Of a DNA stretch of 40,485 bases, positions 26,336 to 32,347 are shown piece after piece. How positions within the stretch are numbered: position 1 is the first letter of the stretch; each line of letters begins with the position of its first letter. Origin of the DNA: an uncultured bacterium (GTDB lineage: Bacteria; Patescibacteriota; Gracilibacteria; Absconditabacterales; Absconditicoccaceae); NCBI GenBank assembly GCA_937872535.1, contig CALMTC010000020.1, positions 1 to 40,485 of the forward strand. The letters are read 5' to 3'. The notes beneath the pieces were generated by a model. That model worked only from the letters and a program-made list of their open reading frames with translations, was not told the origin of the DNA and did not search any database. The translations under genes were made by a program, and so were the position numbers.

Positions 26336-27681
26336 CGGTAGAATCCGTTATTAAATAAGTCAGACTCATCATAGAAGTCTTCTTCTTTGTTTAGTTCGTA
26401 CTGGAAGAACAATTTTAGGTATCTAAGGGCATCTAGTCCGTGGTCATCTTTAGGGGTGGGGTTTTCTTTGGCGTTTTTCTTAGCATCGTCACTAGGGTAA
26501 CGGTATTTCTCGAACTCTTCTATTAAATTGATACAGGTAGAGCTGACATATAATTTAGGTTTGGGTTTTCCACTTAACTGTTCTCTGGGTTTTAAGGCTT
26601 CTTGGATTAAGTTAATACCTGCTGATACAGAGTCTTTTCGCTTAGAGATAGGGATACAAGGGATACCTTGCTGGTTTAAGTTAGCGATGTGTTCGGCTTG
26701 AGCTGAATCTCCTACATAAGTCATTATGTTTTTACCTGCTGCTTTTTCTTTTATGATTGAAGCAATGTCGTTAATGGTTTTGCCTCTTTCGTAGATTTCA
26801 TCAAAGACGTACCAGTTCTGGTCGTAGTCTATTAAAACGTAAAGCACAGCAGTAGGGTTAGTGAAACCAAAGTCTATCCCTACAACGTAAGAACCAGTAA
26901 GAGGAACCTTATCAGGACTAATAACGTGAATAGCTCTGTCGAACTGCTTATAAACCAAACCTTCCATCTTTTTAAACTCTGCCATATACTCTTGGGCGAA
27001 CTGGTCTGGAGAGTTCTCACTCTTAATACGGTCTATTTCAGTGTTTGAGATGGTAGGGTTGTCATACGGTGTGGCGTGTGAATAGAACCATCCAGGGCGA
27101 CCTTTTTTATGAACTAGCTCAAATCCCCCAGTGTCAGTCTTTTTGTAGCCCTGGGCGTACATATAAAGTTCGTAGAAGTGATTAAATCCATTAGGAGTAC
27201 TAATGAACATAGCAAACCCTTTAGTGGATAGCATCATAGGTTCAAAGACTAACTTCCAGGCATCAGGATCGTGATAAGCGTATTCATCGAAAACAAATCC
27301 ATTAACTTCAGCACCACGCAAGAGGTCGGCATTATCGGAGCCTTTAAGTTCTATCGTAGAGGGTGGTTTAGTTTTGTCGTGCTTGATTCCGTTAGCTTGG
27401 TCTTCGATATAATTTAGAGTGACTGATAAATCGACGTTGTTGTTTTCTTTAATAAGTTCTTGAGGAATAAGAGTTCTGATGTATTGTTTCCAGTAAATGT
27501 CTTTGGCTTGCCGATAAGTAGGAAGAACTATCCAGTATCTACCTTGTCTACGCATAGCTTCGTATAAGACATATTCCAGAGCAAACATAGACTTACCTGT
27601 TCTCCGACCCCAGTTAAGAACTTTAAACCTAGAAGGGCTCTGATGAACTGCTAATTGCTTTTTATGAGGTGTGTATAACAT
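26332..27681 (-). CDS. terminase large subunit
   Basis: A 449-aa packaging motor. The ATPase half has Walker A GRRTGKS (25-31), Walker B GFVFDE (128-133) with Glu133, and motif III STPNG (161-165). The nuclease half has VGIDFG (Asp270), GDSA (Asp325) and DDHGLDALRY (Asp412/413/417), the RNase H-like metal site. It should pump DNA through the portal and cut concatemers at headful or site-specific ends. The ATG overlaps the stop of the Phd-like gene (TAATG), so its translation is coupled to that regulator. Confidence 0.95.
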   Translation of the reverse strand: MLYTPHKKQLAVHQSPSRFKVLNWGRRTGKSMFALEYVLYEAMRRQGRYWIVLPTYRQAKDIYWKQYIRTLIPQELIKENNNVDLSVTLNYIEDQANGIKHDKTKPPSTIELKGSDNADLLRGAEVNGFVFDEYAYHDPDAWKLVFEPMMLSTKGFAMFISTPNGFNHFYELYMYAQGYKKTDTGGFELVHKKGRPGWFYSHATPYDNPTISNTEIDRIKSENSPDQFAQEYMAEFKKMEGLVYKQFDRAIHVISPDKVPLTGSYVVGIDFGFTNPTAVLYVLIDYDQNWYVFDEIYERGKTINDIASIIKEKAAGKNIMTYVGDSAQAEHIANLNQQGIPCIPISKRKDSVSAGINLIQEALKPREQLSGKPKPKLYVSSTCINLIEEFEKYRYPSDDAKKNAKENPTPKDDHGLDALRYLKLFFQYELNKEEDFYDESDLFNNGFYR

Positions 27682-27995
27682 TAGCTGTACTTACAACCTT
27701 TCTCTAAACACTTACCGAACTTACCTATAATGTGTCCATTCTTACAGGTGCCATTAAAACTGTCCTTTAGTTTTTTCTCTTTGAAGTTACTAATCTCTGT
27801 GGCTATCTTTTTCTCGTGATGCTTTACAATGTTTACTTCCTCTGACTCCTCAGGTGCTTTCCAGGATTCTAGTACGAGCTTAAAAACTGTACCATCTCTT
27901 TCGATAGTTAAGTCACCTTCCTCAGCTCCTGCCTCTACATAGTCAAAAGCTGTCTTTAAGTCGGCTCTAAATTGTCTTAGTGATTGGTATTCCAT
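27681..27995 (-). CDS. Phd/YefM-like DNA-binding regulator with C-terminal zinc-ribbon-like end
   Basis: A 104-aa protein. The start MEYQSLRQFRADLKTAFDYV with VEAGAEEGDLTIERDGTVFKL follows the Phd/YefM antitoxin fold closely (helix, beta hairpin, then the helix that contacts DNA). The C-terminal 50 residues differ from classic antitoxins: a Lys-rich helix, then CKNGHIIGKFGKCLEKGCKYS minus its last residue, a likely zinc site. Start ATG at 27995 is chosen over a GTG 14 codons upstream because that GTG lies inside an operator and before the -10 box. Three GTGTACAC palindromes surround its promoter; TGTACA-core palindromes are the known targets of Phd and YefM. No toxin gene is adjacent: the next gene is terminase. 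Confidence 0.7.
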   Translation of the reverse strand: MEYQSLRQFRADLKTAFDYVEAGAEEGDLTIERDGTVFKLVLESWKAPEESEEVNIVKHHEKKIATEISNFKEKKLKDSFNGTCKNGHIIGKFGKCLEKGCKYS

Positions 27996-27998
27996 AGT

Positions 27999-28052
27999 GT
28001 GTACACAGTATACCACAATATTAGTCAGTGTGTACACGCCCTATGTGTACAC
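27999..28052 (-). promoter_or_regulatory. three GTGTACAC operator palindromes
   Basis: Perfect 8-bp palindromes lie at 27999-28006, 28030-28037 and 28045-28052, with centres 31 and 15 bases apart (about three and one and a half DNA turns). The first covers the transcription start, the second covers the -35 position, and the third lies upstream. This is the layout of an autorepressed Phd/YefM-type promoter. Confidence 0.75.
28007..28017 (-). promoter_or_regulatory. extended -10 promoter for the Phd-like gene and terminase
   Basis: On the minus strand TGTGGTATACT is an extended -10. The matching -35 position falls in the second operator palindrome (TGTACA, 4 of 6 matches at 18-base spacing). 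ATG begins 11 bases after the hexamer, so the leader would be only about 4-5 bases, without a ribosome site. Confidence 0.65.
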
Positions 28053-28289
28053 CTCCTATATTTTTTTAAGTACCTAAGGCTTCTATTGGCTTCTATATCT
28101 TTGGGAAATATACCTGTGGAAAGGAATCATATAAGGAGAAGAATCTATCAGTGAGTAAAGGAATCCCCCACAACAACAACATATTATATATATAGTAGGA
28201 GAAGAGTGTCTTTTAAAGGGGAGAATAAGGGGGATATACCCTACCCCATACCTGTAAAAATAACTGTACTAGTGACGTGCTGTAACCTG
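28053..28289. other. non-coding stretch between small terminase and the Phd-like gene, with short repeats
   Basis: No ORF is supported here. It holds a tandem pair of GGCTTCTAT (28078-28086 and 28088-28096), three GAATC motifs (28124, 28141, 28161), two of them in AAAGGAATC, several purine-rich blocks and an AT-only tract near 28185-28197. A GGG/CCC hairpin-like run lies near 28230-28250. Position between the two terminase genes and the repeats make it a candidate packaging recognition site. Confidence 0.35.
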
Positions 28290-28754
28290 TTAATCTATCT
28301 GTTCAATAGGTGCGTTCACCTTACCCAATTCCACCTTAACTACTGATTGTACCTGCTTACGTTCGATCATATAACCTTTAAGCTTAGCTACTAGTTCTAT
28401 TGCTTTAAGTCTTGTATCGTCTACACTCTTAGAATCTACTTTATTCTTATCTACTATTAACTCTGTTAACTGTTGTTCTAAGTGTTTTAACTCTAAATTA
28501 CTTGTATTGGTATATTCATCGAGCCATTTTATAGCTTTAGTGCTTGATAGGTCTCTTGCGTAACTATCACTATAACCTGCTTTAACAGCAGACTTATAAA
28601 TGTTGGCAAATGTTTGGGGTTCTGATACATCTAGATAATAATGCATAAATAATAACTGTTTGGGGTTGCCTTGCCATTGGTTTGGTTGCTTGTTCGATAG
28701 TGGCCTGTCTTTATGTTTGGCGATCCCTACTCGTTTGTCTATTGGTTTACTCAT
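28290..28754 (-). CDS. terminase small subunit
   Basis: A 154-aa protein. NPKQLLFMHYYLDVSEPQTF followed by ANIYKSAVKAGYSDSYARDL (about 30-69) is the winged/helix-turn-helix DNA-binding start typical of Terminase_2-type small subunits. IKWLDEYTNTS and the helices to residue 135 form the oligomerisation part. The C-terminal VVKVELGKVNAPIEQ likely binds the large subunit. It is the first gene of the late region, and its ATG lies seven bases after a -10 box, so it appears leaderless. It should recognise the packaging site and load the large subunit. Confidence 0.82.
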   Translation of the reverse strand: MSKPIDKRVGIAKHKDRPLSNKQPNQWQGNPKQLLFMHYYLDVSEPQTFANIYKSAVKAGYSDSYARDLSSTKAIKWLDEYTNTSNLELKHLEQQLTELIVDKNKVDSKSVDDTRLKAIELVAKLKGYMIERKQVQSVVKVELGKVNAPIEQID

Positions 28755-28761
28755 AATTATT

Positions 28762-28790
28762 ATTATTCGGCCTTAGTGTTTGGTTGTCAA
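28762..28790 (-). promoter_or_regulatory. promoter of the late region (small terminase)
   Basis: On the minus strand TTGACA (28790-28785), a 17-base spacer and AATAAT (28767-28762) form a good sigma-70-type promoter. ATG at 28754 follows after seven bases, so the predicted transcript starts at or one base before the codon. Confidence 0.65.
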
Positions 28791-28900
28791 GTTTCTGATC
28801 TTGGATTATTACTCTTATTATAGCATTATTACAGGTGTAATTGGTGATTATTAGTAATTTGTTTTGGCTCTATAAAAGCAAAATGTGCGTGTTTATTGTA

Positions 28901-28948
28901 TATGCATAACTTTATGTATATATATGTATTGACTTATCTTATGCATTA
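28901..28948 (+). promoter_or_regulatory. ATGCAT sites at the early promoter
   Basis: TATGCATA (28901-28908) and TTATGCATTA (28939-28948) are palindromic. The second falls in the promoter spacer and the first about 39 bases upstream. GTATATGCA recurs upstream of the 32348 promoter, whose spacer also has ATGCA at the same place, so both promoters may answer to one regulator. Confidence 0.4.
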
Positions 28949-28957
28949 GCTTATACT
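28929..28957 (+). promoter_or_regulatory. early-region promoter
   Basis: TTGACT (28929-28934), a 17-base spacer and TATACT (28952-28957) point toward the early operon. Transcription would start near 28964, leaving a leader of about 100 bases before the first gene. The rest of the 309-base gap (28755-29063) holds the late promoter, a small ATTAC/GTAAT hairpin near 28827 and no convincing gene. Confidence 0.75.
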
Positions 28958-29063
28958 AAGAGTGTAGATAGTGAATAGCAATGTTAAGAGTCAAGCACAC
29001 CAGAACGGCTAAAAGGTAAAGTTCACTACTTATGAGAGAGTATCAACTTAAAAAGGATTAATT

Positions 29064-29375
29064 ATGACTAAACAAGACAAGATCAAACAATATAACGATA
29101 AAACAGGTTACAACATAACAAATATTAAAAATATGACCAGATCTGATATTGATCTATATTGGCACAGTCCTATATTTTCACTAGATCAACTATACAAAAA
29201 GCCAAGTATTGACAAGATCACAAGTTATAAAGCTATTCTAAATAAATACAATCCTAAAGAAATAGTATCAGTACAGGGATCTTGTCATAGTTACAGCGTA
29301 ATGCTAAAAGCAAACAATGGCGATTATTTACACATAACAAAAAGCAATAACTATTTAATAAATATTAAGGATTAA
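29064..29375 (+). CDS. first early protein, function unknown
   Basis: A 103-aa, Lys/Asn/Tyr-rich protein (KIKQYNDKTGYNITNIKNM, YLHITKSNNYLINIKD) without recognised family. AAAAAGGATTAATT precedes the ATG. As the first gene after the early promoter it is a natural candidate for a host-takeover or anti-defence protein, but that is only position-based. The C-terminal half looks like a small beta sheet (SYSVMLKANNGDYLHI). Confidence 0.65.
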   Translation: MTKQDKIKQYNDKTGYNITNIKNMTRSDIDLYWHSPIFSLDQLYKKPSIDKITSYKAILNKYNPKEIVSVQGSCHSYSVMLKANNGDYLHITKSNNYLINIKD

Positions 29376-29377
29376 TT

Positions 29378-29554
29378 ATGGAATATACAAAAGATCAAAT
29401 ATGGGATTATCTTATATATAACGAGATTGCAAGTAAAGAAACATTGATAACAGTTACAAACATAAATGGCTATAATATTGAGACCTTAAATGATGTCTTG
29501 TATTCGGCTACTGGTTATAGAGATATTGAACAGCTAGAAAGTGAGAAAGAATAA
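29378..29554 (+). CDS. small acidic early protein
   Basis: A 58-aa protein (MEYTKDQIWDYLIYNEIASK ...), two bases after the first early gene and with AAGGATTAATT before ATG. Helical start, then NGYNIETLNDVLYSATGY. The stop overlaps the next start (TAATG). No family recognised; the tight coupling supports that it is translated. Confidence 0.6.
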   Translation: MEYTKDQIWDYLIYNEIASKETLITVTNINGYNIETLNDVLYSATGYRDIEQLESEKE

Positions 29555-29673
29555 TGGAAGTTATACAATGTATTTTTTGTGGCGATAATTGCGATCAAGA
29601 GGTTTGTTATGGTTGCCAAGATACAGCAGATACTATGGGATTAGATATTGACGAATTAATGGAGGTTTTATAA
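29554..29673 (+). CDS. 39-aa Cys-rich early microprotein
   Basis: The residues CIFCGDNCDQEVCYGC contain a CxxC, a middle Cys pair and a second CxxC, enough for one zinc site. The tail is acidic (DIDELMEVL). It is coupled at both ends by TAATG overlaps. Such tiny zinc-binding proteins are common phage inhibitors of host factors; the target here is unknown. Confidence 0.6.
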   Translation: MEVIQCIFCGDNCDQEVCYGCQDTADTMGLDIDELMEVL

Positions 29674-30185
29674 TGCAAACAATAGCAGATTTTAAAAGAG
29701 ATGTACAAAAAGATAATTACAAGCTAAAGCTTGTTGAAAGGTTCGGCGAGACACCAAGCGAAACTATGCGAGAGCCTAGAGAGATTATAAAAGTACAAAC
29801 AAATGCAATAGTATTAAAAACTAATAATAGTAGTGGTCAAAGCTACCTAGATATACCAAAAGCAAGTTTGTGCGAATATGACGGCAAAACATTGACAATA
29901 TATGCTAGTGGTATAAGAGATCTGAACGAACAAGAGCAAGCTTTTATGGATCAATGGCAAGCTATACAAGATACACCAGAAAATCAAAAACAATCAGAAA
30001 TAGATATTTTAACCGACACAAATGTTATGTATTGGAAAAAGAAACAGTATTTTGAACAAAACGATATGGGATATTTACTTGGTCATAACACAATTAGAGG
30101 GTTGAGATACGATTTTAATACTGGCAAGATCAAAGACGATAAAATAAAAGGCGATATTGAATTGAAATATGAGGTTATACAATGA
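29673..30185 (+). CDS. early protein of unknown function, 170 aa
   Basis: The largest gene of the first early block. It opens with a basic helix (FKRDVQKDNYKLKLVERFG), then a beta-rich middle (EIIKVQTNAIVLKTNNSSG, LTIYASGIRDLNEQE), and ends with NDMGYLLGHNTIRGLRYDFN. The run EQEQAFMDQWQAIQDTPENQ is a clear helix. No family recognised. Coupled to both neighbours (TAATG in front, ATGA behind). Confidence 0.65.
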   Translation: MQTIADFKRDVQKDNYKLKLVERFGETPSETMREPREIIKVQTNAIVLKTNNSSGQSYLDIPKASLCEYDGKTLTIYASGIRDLNEQEQAFMDQWQAIQDTPENQKQSEIDILTDTNVMYWKKKQYFEQNDMGYLLGHNTIRGLRYDFNTGKIKDDKIKGDIELKYEVIQ

Positions 30186-30349
30186 ATAACAAAACGATCT
30201 ATATAGTATCAAGCCTTGTAATAGTATTTTGTCTAGCATTTTATGTAGGTGAACAATCAGGTTTTACAGACGGCTATTGTCAAGCAAGCAAGCAAACAAT
30301 TAACGGCACACTAGAGCAAACGTGTGCAGATATGAAAGGTATAAAATAA
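30182..30349 (+). CDS. small membrane-anchored early protein
   Basis: A 55-aa protein with a short polar start and one hydrophobic segment (IYIVSSLVIVFCLAFYVG, residues 6-23), then an outside-type tail with Cys at GYCQAS and TCADMK that could form a disulfide. ATGA and TAATG overlaps join it to its neighbours. A superinfection-exclusion or envelope role is possible but not shown. Confidence 0.6.
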   Translation: MNNKTIYIVSSLVIVFCLAFYVGEQSGFTDGYCQASKQTINGTLEQTCADMKGIK

Positions 30350-30510
30350 TGGAATCAAACTACTGTTTCACTTGCGAGCATAGCTATGCAAGTATGGCAA
30401 ACTTAAACCGACATTTTAGAACAGAAAAACACGACTATTACAGTAATGCAATAGCAAACAAAGCAGAGAAAGAATATTCAACAAAAAAGAAAGGAGTAAA
30501 TAATGAATAA
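30349..30510 (+). CDS. C2H2-type zinc-finger microprotein
   Basis: A 53-aa protein; start at 30349 overlaps the previous stop (TAATG), preferred to an upstream in-frame ATG inside that gene. CFTCEHSYASMANLNRHF followed by RTEKH has the Cys-x2-Cys, hydrophobic core, His-x5-His spacing of a classical C2H2 finger, followed by a basic tail (KKKGVNNE). This is more usual in eukaryotes but occurs in small phage and Ros-type bacterial proteins. It may bind DNA or a protein. Confidence 0.65.
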   Translation: MESNYCFTCEHSYASMANLNRHFRTEKHDYYSNAIANKAEKEYSTKKKGVNNE

Positions 30511-30652
30511 GCAAATAAATATAACAATAGATTTTACACAAGAGGACTTGGAGGATTTAATCAATGGTGAAACTTTTGACTGGAACTATGAATCCGAAAA
30601 TGGCGAAATGGTAAATGTACACTTATATAATTCGGATCTGGAGGAGGAGTAA
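30503..30652 (+). CDS. 49-aa acidic early microprotein
   Basis: Acidic, with a beta start (NKQINITIDFTQEDLEDLI) and the end VNVHLYNSDLEEE. AAAGGAG precedes ATG, and its stop overlaps the next start. The charge could allow DNA mimicry, but it is too short to judge. Confidence 0.55.
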   Translation: MNKQINITIDFTQEDLEDLINGETFDWNYESENGEMVNVHLYNSDLEEE

Positions 30653-30858
30653 TGGTACAAAGTTTTAGAGTATTTTTAAATGATCAACAAGAGATCGGAG
30701 TATCAGACGATTATGCAGGTTGGAATAGACTTGTAGAGATACATAGAGAATATGGCGATTGTAAAGTGTGGATATATGATCGCAATGATGTATTTGGAGT
30801 AGGCTATAAAAAAGCTACACCAATGTTAAAAACTAAATTAAGTAGATTGGAGAGTTAA
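30652..30858 (+). CDS. 68-aa early protein, function unknown
   Basis: Predicted small alpha/beta fold: SFRVFLNDQQEIGVSDDYAG, a helix WNRLVEIHREYG, then KVWIYDRNDVFGVGYKK, and a basic end. GGAGGAG lies just before the ATG inside the previous gene. The beta-alpha-beta order with a WIYDR strand is common in phage small proteins; no function assigned. Confidence 0.6.
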   Translation: MVQSFRVFLNDQQEIGVSDDYAGWNRLVEIHREYGDCKVWIYDRNDVFGVGYKKATPMLKTKLSRLES

Positions 30859-30859
30859 A

Positions 30860-31087
30860 ATGACTAATGTAGATAGACTAACAAATAAATTAATAAAAGC
30901 AGGTGCTGATAGGCAACAAGTAATAGATATAGTAAATAGCTATGGCGATCCTGTGGATTGGAACTACCATAGTTTAGATAGCATTATTGCTGAAGTGTGG
31001 CGATCAGATCTAAATAGTGGTGATGAACCTGATAATTGGATTATCAACGCTATATGCAATCAATTTAACATAAGAGAGGTGAAGTAA
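30860..31087 (+). CDS. 75-aa early protein, function unknown
   Basis: DRLTNKLIKAGADRQQVIDIV gives an amphipathic helix pair; GDPVDWNYHSLDSIIAEVWR and PDNWIINAICNQFNIREVK are Trp-rich. One base separates it from the previous gene; TTGGAGAG supplies the ribosome site, and its stop overlaps the next start. No family recognised. Confidence 0.6.
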   Translation: MTNVDRLTNKLIKAGADRQQVIDIVNSYGDPVDWNYHSLDSIIAEVWRSDLNSGDEPDNWIINAICNQFNIREVK

Positions 31088-31353
31088 TGTTTAACGATAA
31101 CGATAGATTACAACAAATGGAGGATAATTGGAATAACGAGATAATTGGCTATGATAAGGGAGGTTACTACACCGATACAGAATATGTATCTGATGATGTA
31201 GCAGTAGAACAAGGGTTTGAGCCTGAAACTATGCAAGAACGATCTGACGAGTTTAGAAAAGACGATAGTACCCCAAGCGAGCCAGAGCCAGATTTTTTAG
31301 AGGGTGTACAGATTTGCAAGATTGATAACTTTGACTGTGAGGCGTGCCAATGA
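31087..31353 (+). CDS. 88-aa acidic early protein
   Basis: Asp/Glu-rich throughout (DNDRLQQMEDNWNNEI, YYTDTEYVSDDVAVEQGFEP, TPSEPEPDFLEG) and ending in CKIDNFDCEACQ. Overall charge resembles DNA-mimic inhibitors, although the fold is unknown. AGAGGTGA precedes the ATG; the stop overlaps the next tiny gene (ATGA). Confidence 0.6.
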   Translation: MFNDNDRLQQMEDNWNNEIIGYDKGGYYTDTEYVSDDVAVEQGFEPETMQERSDEFRKDDSTPSEPEPDFLEGVQICKIDNFDCEACQ

Positions 31354-31415
31354 TTGATCTATTAATTGTTGGTGGTGTTTTAGGACTTGTAGGACTGTTT
31401 ATTTACTATGACTAG
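31350..31415 (+). CDS. 21-aa membrane micropeptide
   Basis: MIDLLIVGGVLGLVGLFIYY then Asp is almost a single hydrophobic helix. It starts in an ATGA overlap and its end overlaps the next gene by eight bases. Coding status rests on the coupled context only; such peptides can tune membrane proteins. Confidence 0.45.
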   Translation: MIDLLIVGGVLGLVGLFIYYD

Positions 31416-31680
31416 TGTGTATTTACAGTATGATAACGAAAAGCCTGTTAAGGTGCCTGTACGCAAGCCTGAGGCTATGCCTGATACTGAAGTAGTTATA
31501 AAAAACAAGACTTACAGGATCTTGAGTTTAGATTTTGAACCAATAATTGAAATGTTCTGGGAAGAGAAAAAGAGAGAAGAAGATCCCAAGCCTGAAGCGA
31601 ATTTTCAAACTAATAGTAGAGATAAAATTAGAAGAAACTTGCAGATTTTTAAAGAAACTGGAGTTTACCCCAAAGACTAA
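31408..31680 (+). CDS. 90-aa early protein, last of the first early block
   Basis: A beta start (SVYLQYDNEKPVKVPVRK, TEVVIKNKTYRILSLDFEP) followed by a charged helix (IEMFWEEKKREEDPKPEA) and a basic end. No strong ribosome site, so coupling with the preceding micropeptide is likely. It stops three bases before the opposite-strand 56-aa gene ends, so the two converge tail to tail. Confidence 0.6.
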   Translation: MTSVYLQYDNEKPVKVPVRKPEAMPDTEVVIKNKTYRILSLDFEPIIEMFWEEKKREEDPKPEANFQTNSRDKIRRNLQIFKETGVYPKD

Positions 31681-31683
31681 TTT

Positions 31684-31854
31684 TTAGATCCTGTAATTCA
31701 TTACCTGTTCAATGTCATTGATTCGCATATTCAGTTTTTTAGCAACAATAAATATCTCATCATCTCGTATGAGGTTTTTTTGTTCTGACTTATAAATACG
31801 ATATAAGAAACGTATAAACTCTGGGTCTTGGTGGTTTAGCCAATCTTCAAACAT
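31684..31854 (-). CDS. 56-aa leaderless protein, candidate regulator
   Basis: This is the only minus-strand gene inside the early region. MFEDWLNHQDPEFIRFLYRI starts the protein; the second half (DDEIFIVAKKLNMRINDIEQ) is helix-turn-helix-like in rhythm, with KKLNMRINDIEQV resembling a recognition unit. It reads away from the plus-strand promoter at 31873. Its ATG lies six bases after a TATTAT box, so no leader is expected, a feature of several phage repressors. A switch between this gene and the RNA/early genes to its right is a reasonable idea, not shown. Confidence 0.55.
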   Translation of the reverse strand: MFEDWLNHQDPEFIRFLYRIYKSEQKNLIRDDEIFIVAKKLNMRINDIEQVMNYRI

Positions 31855-31860
31855 AGTTTT

Positions 31861-31889
31861 ATAATAGCACTATTGACAACAAACACTAA
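31861..31889 (-). promoter_or_regulatory. promoter of the 56-aa gene
   Basis: On the minus strand TTAGTG (31889-31884), a 17-base spacer and TATTAT (31866-31861), then six bases and ATG. The -35 is weak. The spacer contains the -35 box of the plus promoter at 31873, so the two promoters cannot easily be used at once. Confidence 0.5.
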
Positions 31890-31901
31890 CGAGCATATGA
31901 T
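31873..31901 (+). promoter_or_regulatory. strong promoter of the structured RNA
   Basis: TTGACA (31873-31878), 17-base spacer, TATGAT (31896-31901). The predicted start is near 31908, at the first base of the AACCAA arm of the RNA candidate. Confidence 0.7.
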
Positions 31902-31907
31902 TGTTTT

Positions 31908-32032
31908 AACCAAGTACAACATATTTGGTTCAAATTAAATAGGAAAGTTATTGACACGGAGGGTGTCGGTCTGTTAAGTTATACTTAATATGTTGTACTG
32001 TTAGCCCTCGCAAGTCGGGGGCTTCTTTATTT
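31908..32032 (+). ncRNA. candidate structured RNA with pseudoknot-like pairing
   Basis: About 125 bases between a strong promoter and an intrinsic terminator, with no ORF. Elements in order: AACCAA/TTGGTT hairpin (31908-31913, 31925-31930); GACAC/GTGTC hairpin (31953-31957, 31963-31967); TTAAG/CTTAA hairpin (31974-31978, 31984-31988); and ATATGTTGTACT (31988-31999), the perfect complement of AGTACAACATAT at 31913-31924, most of which is the loop of the first hairpin. Loop and downstream strand can form a pseudoknot, or the 12-bp pairing can replace the first hairpin. TAAC/GTTA extends the long pairing outward. It resembles no RNA family that can be named from sequence. Confidence 0.55.
32003..32032 (+). 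terminator. intrinsic terminator of the structured RNA
   Basis: GCCCTC and GGGGGC (with one G-U pair) around a short loop, followed by TTCTTTATTT. It ends the RNA that starts near 31908. Confidence 0.7.
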
Positions 32033-32038
32033 GGTGGG

Positions 32039-32240
32039 TTACATTAAAACTTCGACAGTAGTTTCTAGTGATCTGCTGTATAAATCAAAAAAGACTACTT
32101 GTAGGCAGATGACAGTGCAGGCAACGCCGACCACCTGCGACCTGCGACCTCACTTGCTTATAAGGACAATGTAAATGAAGTATAAAATACCACTAACAAA
32201 TCTCTAGGATATATGAGGGATAGAAGGTGGTATTTTTAAT
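32039..32240 (+). ncRNA. second structured non-coding segment
   Basis: No gene of normal size. TTACATT (32039-32045) and AATGTAA (32168-32174) are perfect inverted copies enclosing 122 bases. Inside are ACAGTAG/CTGCTGT (32055-32061, 32073-32079) and a GC-rich part where GCAGG (32117-32121) can pair with either copy of CCTGC in the tandem ACCTGCG repeat (32133-32150). A ten-residue ORF, MKYKIPLTNL, begins at 32175 after AAGGA and reads into the next hairpin, as a leader peptide would. No separate promoter is evident; it may be reached by read-through. Confidence 0.35.
32184..32237 (+). terminator. hairpin terminator with 10-bp stem
   Basis: AAAATACCAC (32184-32193) and GTGGTATTTT (32227-32236) are perfect inverted copies around a 33-base loop, followed by one more T and AATTA. 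It could end plus-strand RNA; the T-rich arm also serves the minus strand. The small ORF at 32175-32207 runs through its left arm. Confidence 0.5.
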
Positions 32241-32243
32241 TAC

Positions 32244-32297
32244 AAAAAAAATAAACAAAAAGCCTGTGGCGAGAGAGTATGAGATCTAACCACAGGC
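32244..32297 (-). terminator. minus-strand terminator in the control region
   Basis: GCCTGTGG (32262-32269) and CCACAGGC (32290-32297) make a perfect 8-bp stem. On the minus strand it is followed by TTTTTGTTTATTTTTTTT, an excellent terminator tail. No minus-strand gene ends here, so it implies an antisense transcript from the right or serves to insulate the promoters to its left. Confidence 0.65.
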
Positions 32298-32347
32298 AAC
32301 AGTAATTATAACATTAAATAAAGTCAAAAAAAGTATATGCAAAAGCA

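Noticed and set aside
27996..28037. Upstream GTG start adding 14 residues to the Phd-like protein
   Set aside because: The GTG is part of an operator palindrome and lies upstream of the -10 box, so it would not be in the message; similarity to Phd begins at the ATG at 27995.
28981..29057. Two very short frames (12 and 9 codons) in the early leader
   Set aside because: Neither has a clear ribosome site and both are within chance expectation; they could be leader peptides but nothing supports it.
31921..31941. GGTTCAAAT resembling a tRNA T-loop
   Set aside because: The flanking bases do not form a T stem and no acceptor or anticodon arm is present. No tRNA gene was seen anywhere in the window.
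31951..31985. TTGACA followed by TATACT as an extra promoter inside the structured RNA
   Set aside because: The spacing is 23 bases. At 17 bases the hexamer is TTAAGT, a poor match. The bases are better explained by the RNA hairpins.
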